In this document: piece after piece, positions 61,510 through 64,000 of the stretch
Numbering within the stretch: position 1 is the stretch's first letter
Layout of the letters: each line of letters starts with the position of its first letter
Source: Siphlonurus alternatus
Lineage: Eukaryota; Arthropoda; Insecta; Ephemeroptera; Siphlonuridae
Assembly (NCBI GenBank): GCA_949825025.1
Contig: OX463780.1
Coordinates: 19,689,480-19,753,479, forward strand
Direction: 5' to 3'
DNA length: 64,000 bases
The notes under the pieces: generated by a model
Told to the model about the DNA's origin: nothing
Databases searched by the model: none
The model's input: only the letters and a program-made list of their open reading frames with translations
Position numbers and translations under genes: made by a program

Positions 61510-61859
61510 ACATGTTTTTTTTTAAATGGTCATCCATCCTACTACTAACCACGCATGATGTTGCTTGACATTATATTATTATATATTATATCGTGCATAA
61601 TATTAATAATGTTCAATAATTAAATATTTTACCTTATTAAGTATAATAAGCGAAAAAACATTACAAACTCCATGTAAGTATGTATGCCATCGTTCTTCGA
61701 CTTTATTCCGAATACTGTACATTATATATGGCAGATCCTCTGAATTGCGGGGGGGGGGGGGGGTCAAATTTTTGGGGAAGTGATATTTCATGGGTGCTAC
61801 AACTACTCTCATGCGCGAAGATTGTATGACTTGGGAAAAACCATCGAGACCGCGCAAGC

Positions 61860-62668
61860 GTATCTGTATTATAGCAGAGCGAACTTGAGTAGGAGGCCAC
61901 AGCACGACCGCGCCCACTTTTCAATAGCCGTCCTACTGACAGCAGGTTTGCGTGTAATCAAATGGGAGAGGGCTTCACTTTGGTCGCGGTTTACGACAAT
62001 TACGCTGTATGCTAGAGTTTTCAAAATGAAACAAGTTTAACTCTAATATAGTTTAATCTTACTGGACAACCTTTTTTTTTCACGCAAAAACAATATTAAT
62101 ACACTTAAATTAAACTGTTATGAACCTTACTTCTGCTACTTCTGTTACATCTGCGCATGCGCCGGCATGCGCGAAGTAATAAAAGTCAGTTTACTGGCGA
62201 TGACGTCATATGAACATTGAAAGCCTTTCTTCATAGCGAGTGACTTTCACTTTACTTAATTGCATTTTCTATACTTTGTATGTATCAAGTAAAGTTAATT
62301 ACTACATCGAAAATAATGTATGAAAGTTGATTCAAGTACTTTTGTATTTTCAATATTTCGTGACGTCATGATACATTACTAAAGCTTGGAAGATAGAACC
62401 AAGTTCCCGCCCTAACTTTACCATCTTATTTCTCAAGAAGTATGATATTTATGAACTAAATAAAATAATTAGCAAACGGGAGACTACATTGAAGTATTAT
62501 CGCACTACACAAGACACCTTCATTAATATCAAGTAAATATTTAAAAAAATATATTTCCTCCCGATTACATTGCATGTTATTTTTTTAAATTCCGGACGGC
62601 TAATGTCTCGACAGATGACGATCGCGCCGGCTGGGTTGTGGCCTCCTACTCAAGTTCGCTCTGATTAT
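61860..62668. repeat. Inverted pair of a GC-rich dispersed repeat
   Basis: GAGCGAACTTGAGTAGGAGG followed by CCACA on the plus strand at 61,878-61,902 occurs again as its reverse complement (TGTGG then CCTCCTACTCAAGTTCGCTC) at 62,637-62,661. Similarity continues for about 70 bp, including AGCCGTCC outside the block. These are either terminal repeats of a 0.8-kb element or two insertions of one repeat family in opposite orientation. Confidence 0.7.
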
Positions 62669-63749
62669 AGCGAGCGGCTGCAGCCTGCAATGCTGTTTGA
62701 ACGTCGGAGCAACCACGTTTTCGCTCCTTCTCCCGCTCTACTCGTTTCTCCGTCAAATATAAACGTACATTAAATCTAAAGACATTTCTAGAAACTAGGA
62801 AAACCATGCAAAGTTTTTTTTTAAATGAAACTTTTTTACGTAAAAAAAATTACTTCTATGGAAAATTTTATAATTCAGCTGCGAGCTTCCGATAAAAAAT
62901 TAAATAATCATTGATTAAACCCCGATTAACCTATAATATTTTCTATATTTTTTATTTTCCTGTTAATTTGGATCTTTGGCTCTAATTATCAGTTGTCAAA
63001 AGTAACATAACTTAATTAGGGATTTAATTGTGATTTTTTTAAAAATGTACCTTTCCGCCGCCATCTTTGTCCCGGAACCGGAAACGCAGCGGGCGGATTT
63101 TGGCGGATTTTGGGTACGTGGTCTAGAACTTTAATTCACGTCGACCCTGAAATTTTCAAAACTTTCGGAATTTTTTCCGGGTCAACATAGGATTTAAACT
63201 TAATTTTACTGGACTAGTACGAAGTATAAGAAAATTGTCATTCATTATTTGAGCATGATTATTGTTTTACAAAGTAACTTCTCTGATTTTGAAAATTTTA
63301 TTAATTTTATTAAGAATTATTGATTATATTTAATAAATTTCGATCAGTGTCTTACCAGTGCGCCGCACTGGCGCTCACCGGCTTACTTTCACCACTGAAT
63401 ATAGGTATTTCCCTCACTCCGATTTTTTTTAACATTGGCCTTATGAAGGCAGCCCCCCCTCCCCCTGAAATTTTTTTCCGGATCCGCGCTTAAAAACACG
63501 CGCGTCTTCTGACGGGGCGGTCTTCATATAAAAAAATATCAGTTATAATAAGAAAATTTCTTTTATTGTAGTAGAAAAACTGGAAAACATTAAAAGTTTC
63601 AGAAATTTTGGCTCGGTTATTAGTTAATGACTTAATGTACTTTATGTTTTATGTTATGTTTATAATTATAAATTATAACTTATAGTCTTTATACTTATAC
63701 TTTATAGCAGAGTCTTCTGCGCGCAATGTTTCTAACAAAACATTGTTCA

Positions 63750-63899
63750 ATGTCTGTCGCGTGGTGTAATTTTCGATTGTTGAACGCGAGAAAGCAAAAA
63801 AGTAAACAAACTCCGTTGTTTACAATTTTTTGCCGCTGGCGGCGCCACCAGCGAGCGGTAATTATCAAGGGAAGCATTATGAATAACATGAAAAACTAA
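63750..63899 (+). other. Short ORF, faintly THAP-like, unassigned
   Basis: Forty-nine codons reading MSVAWCNFRLLNARKQKSKQ, then TPLFTIF, a basic Trp/Arg segment, and a stop. The pattern Met-Ser, a Cys followed by Asn, a basic stretch and then F.IF recalls the beginning of a THAP zinc-finger domain as found in P-element-like transposases. The expected second Cys and the FP motif are not both present, so it would be a decayed fragment or coincidence. The sequence overlaps CGCTGGCGGCGCCACCAGCG, a near-perfect palindrome. Confidence 0.18.
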
Positions 63900-64000
63900 T
63901 AGAAATAATTAGAAAATTGAGGACATGTTTTCAAAAATCAAGTGAAATGGAAAAAAACATGCGCGGAAATTTCATAGAAAAAATTAAGAATTTTTAACGG

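Larger units (their letters stand above)
61510..64000. other. Repeat-rich flank right of the satellite
   Basis: No gene is well supported. Contents: a run of 15 G at 61,749-61,763; an inverted pair of a GC-rich repeat at about 61,860-61,935 and 62,600-62,668; the nested palindrome GCGCATGCGCCGGCATGCGC at about 62,153-62,172; TGACGTCA at 62,201-62,208 and 62,361-62,368; and a CpG-rich segment near 63,055-63,110. A separate short ORF lies at 63,750-63,899. Confidence 0.5.

Noticed and set aside
63424..63450. TTTTTTTAACATTGGCCTTATG resembling the end of the 40,102 MITE
   Set aside because: Only the run of T and AACATTGG match. No second terminus or TTAA flank is present.

Overview
This is nuclear DNA from an animal: genes split by GT-AG introns, AT-rich non-coding sequence, truncated LINE retrotransposons, many small fold-back DNA elements and one large satellite array. 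The two genes are ordinary bilaterian genes. Their sequence and the repeat landscape suggest an invertebrate, perhaps an arthropod, but the species cannot be fixed from the window.

Layout. (1) Positions 1-13,749 hold no gene I can support. They carry two LINE 3' pieces (about 1,877-2,200 and 5,990-6,054, both minus), a well-delimited 5'-truncated LINE insertion with a 12-bp target duplication (3,609-4,776), small fold-back elements, a (TA)n tract, and a possible 2.6-kb TA-flanked DNA element (10,976-13,598) with a second fold-back element nested inside. (2) 13,750-38,353, plus strand: a lemur tyrosine kinase (LMTK/AATYK family) gene, 5' incomplete. I resolve 15 exons with consistent phases encoding about 2,294 residues: a transmembrane segment, a kinase domain with several altered signature residues, and a long acidic Ser-rich tail, mostly in one 4.8-kb exon, with an RVxF-type PP1-docking motif near the C-terminus. 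(3) 38,354-41,661: convergent intergenic region with two near-identical 348-bp palindromic elements in opposite orientation. (4) 41,662-47,371, minus strand: a complete WDR13 gene, 10 exons and 467 residues, with a CRE-type palindrome in its promoter and four repeats in its introns. (5) About 47,822-61,509: a 13.7-kb satellite array of about 78 copies of a 174-bp unit. It has a 21-unit (3,654-bp) higher-order repeat present twice in near-perfect copies. Because 174 is divisible by 3 the array reads as giant open frames, but the pattern of differences argues against a protein. (6) 61,510-64,000: repeat-rich sequence with an inverted pair of a GC-rich element and a short ORF faintly like a THAP-domain start.

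The two genes are arranged tail to tail and I see no functional link between them. The most unusual structure is the satellite. It has a nested higher-order organisation, a near-palindrome in every unit, and an A-tract/T-tract whose junction slides while its total length stays at 12 bp in every unit I inspected except one.
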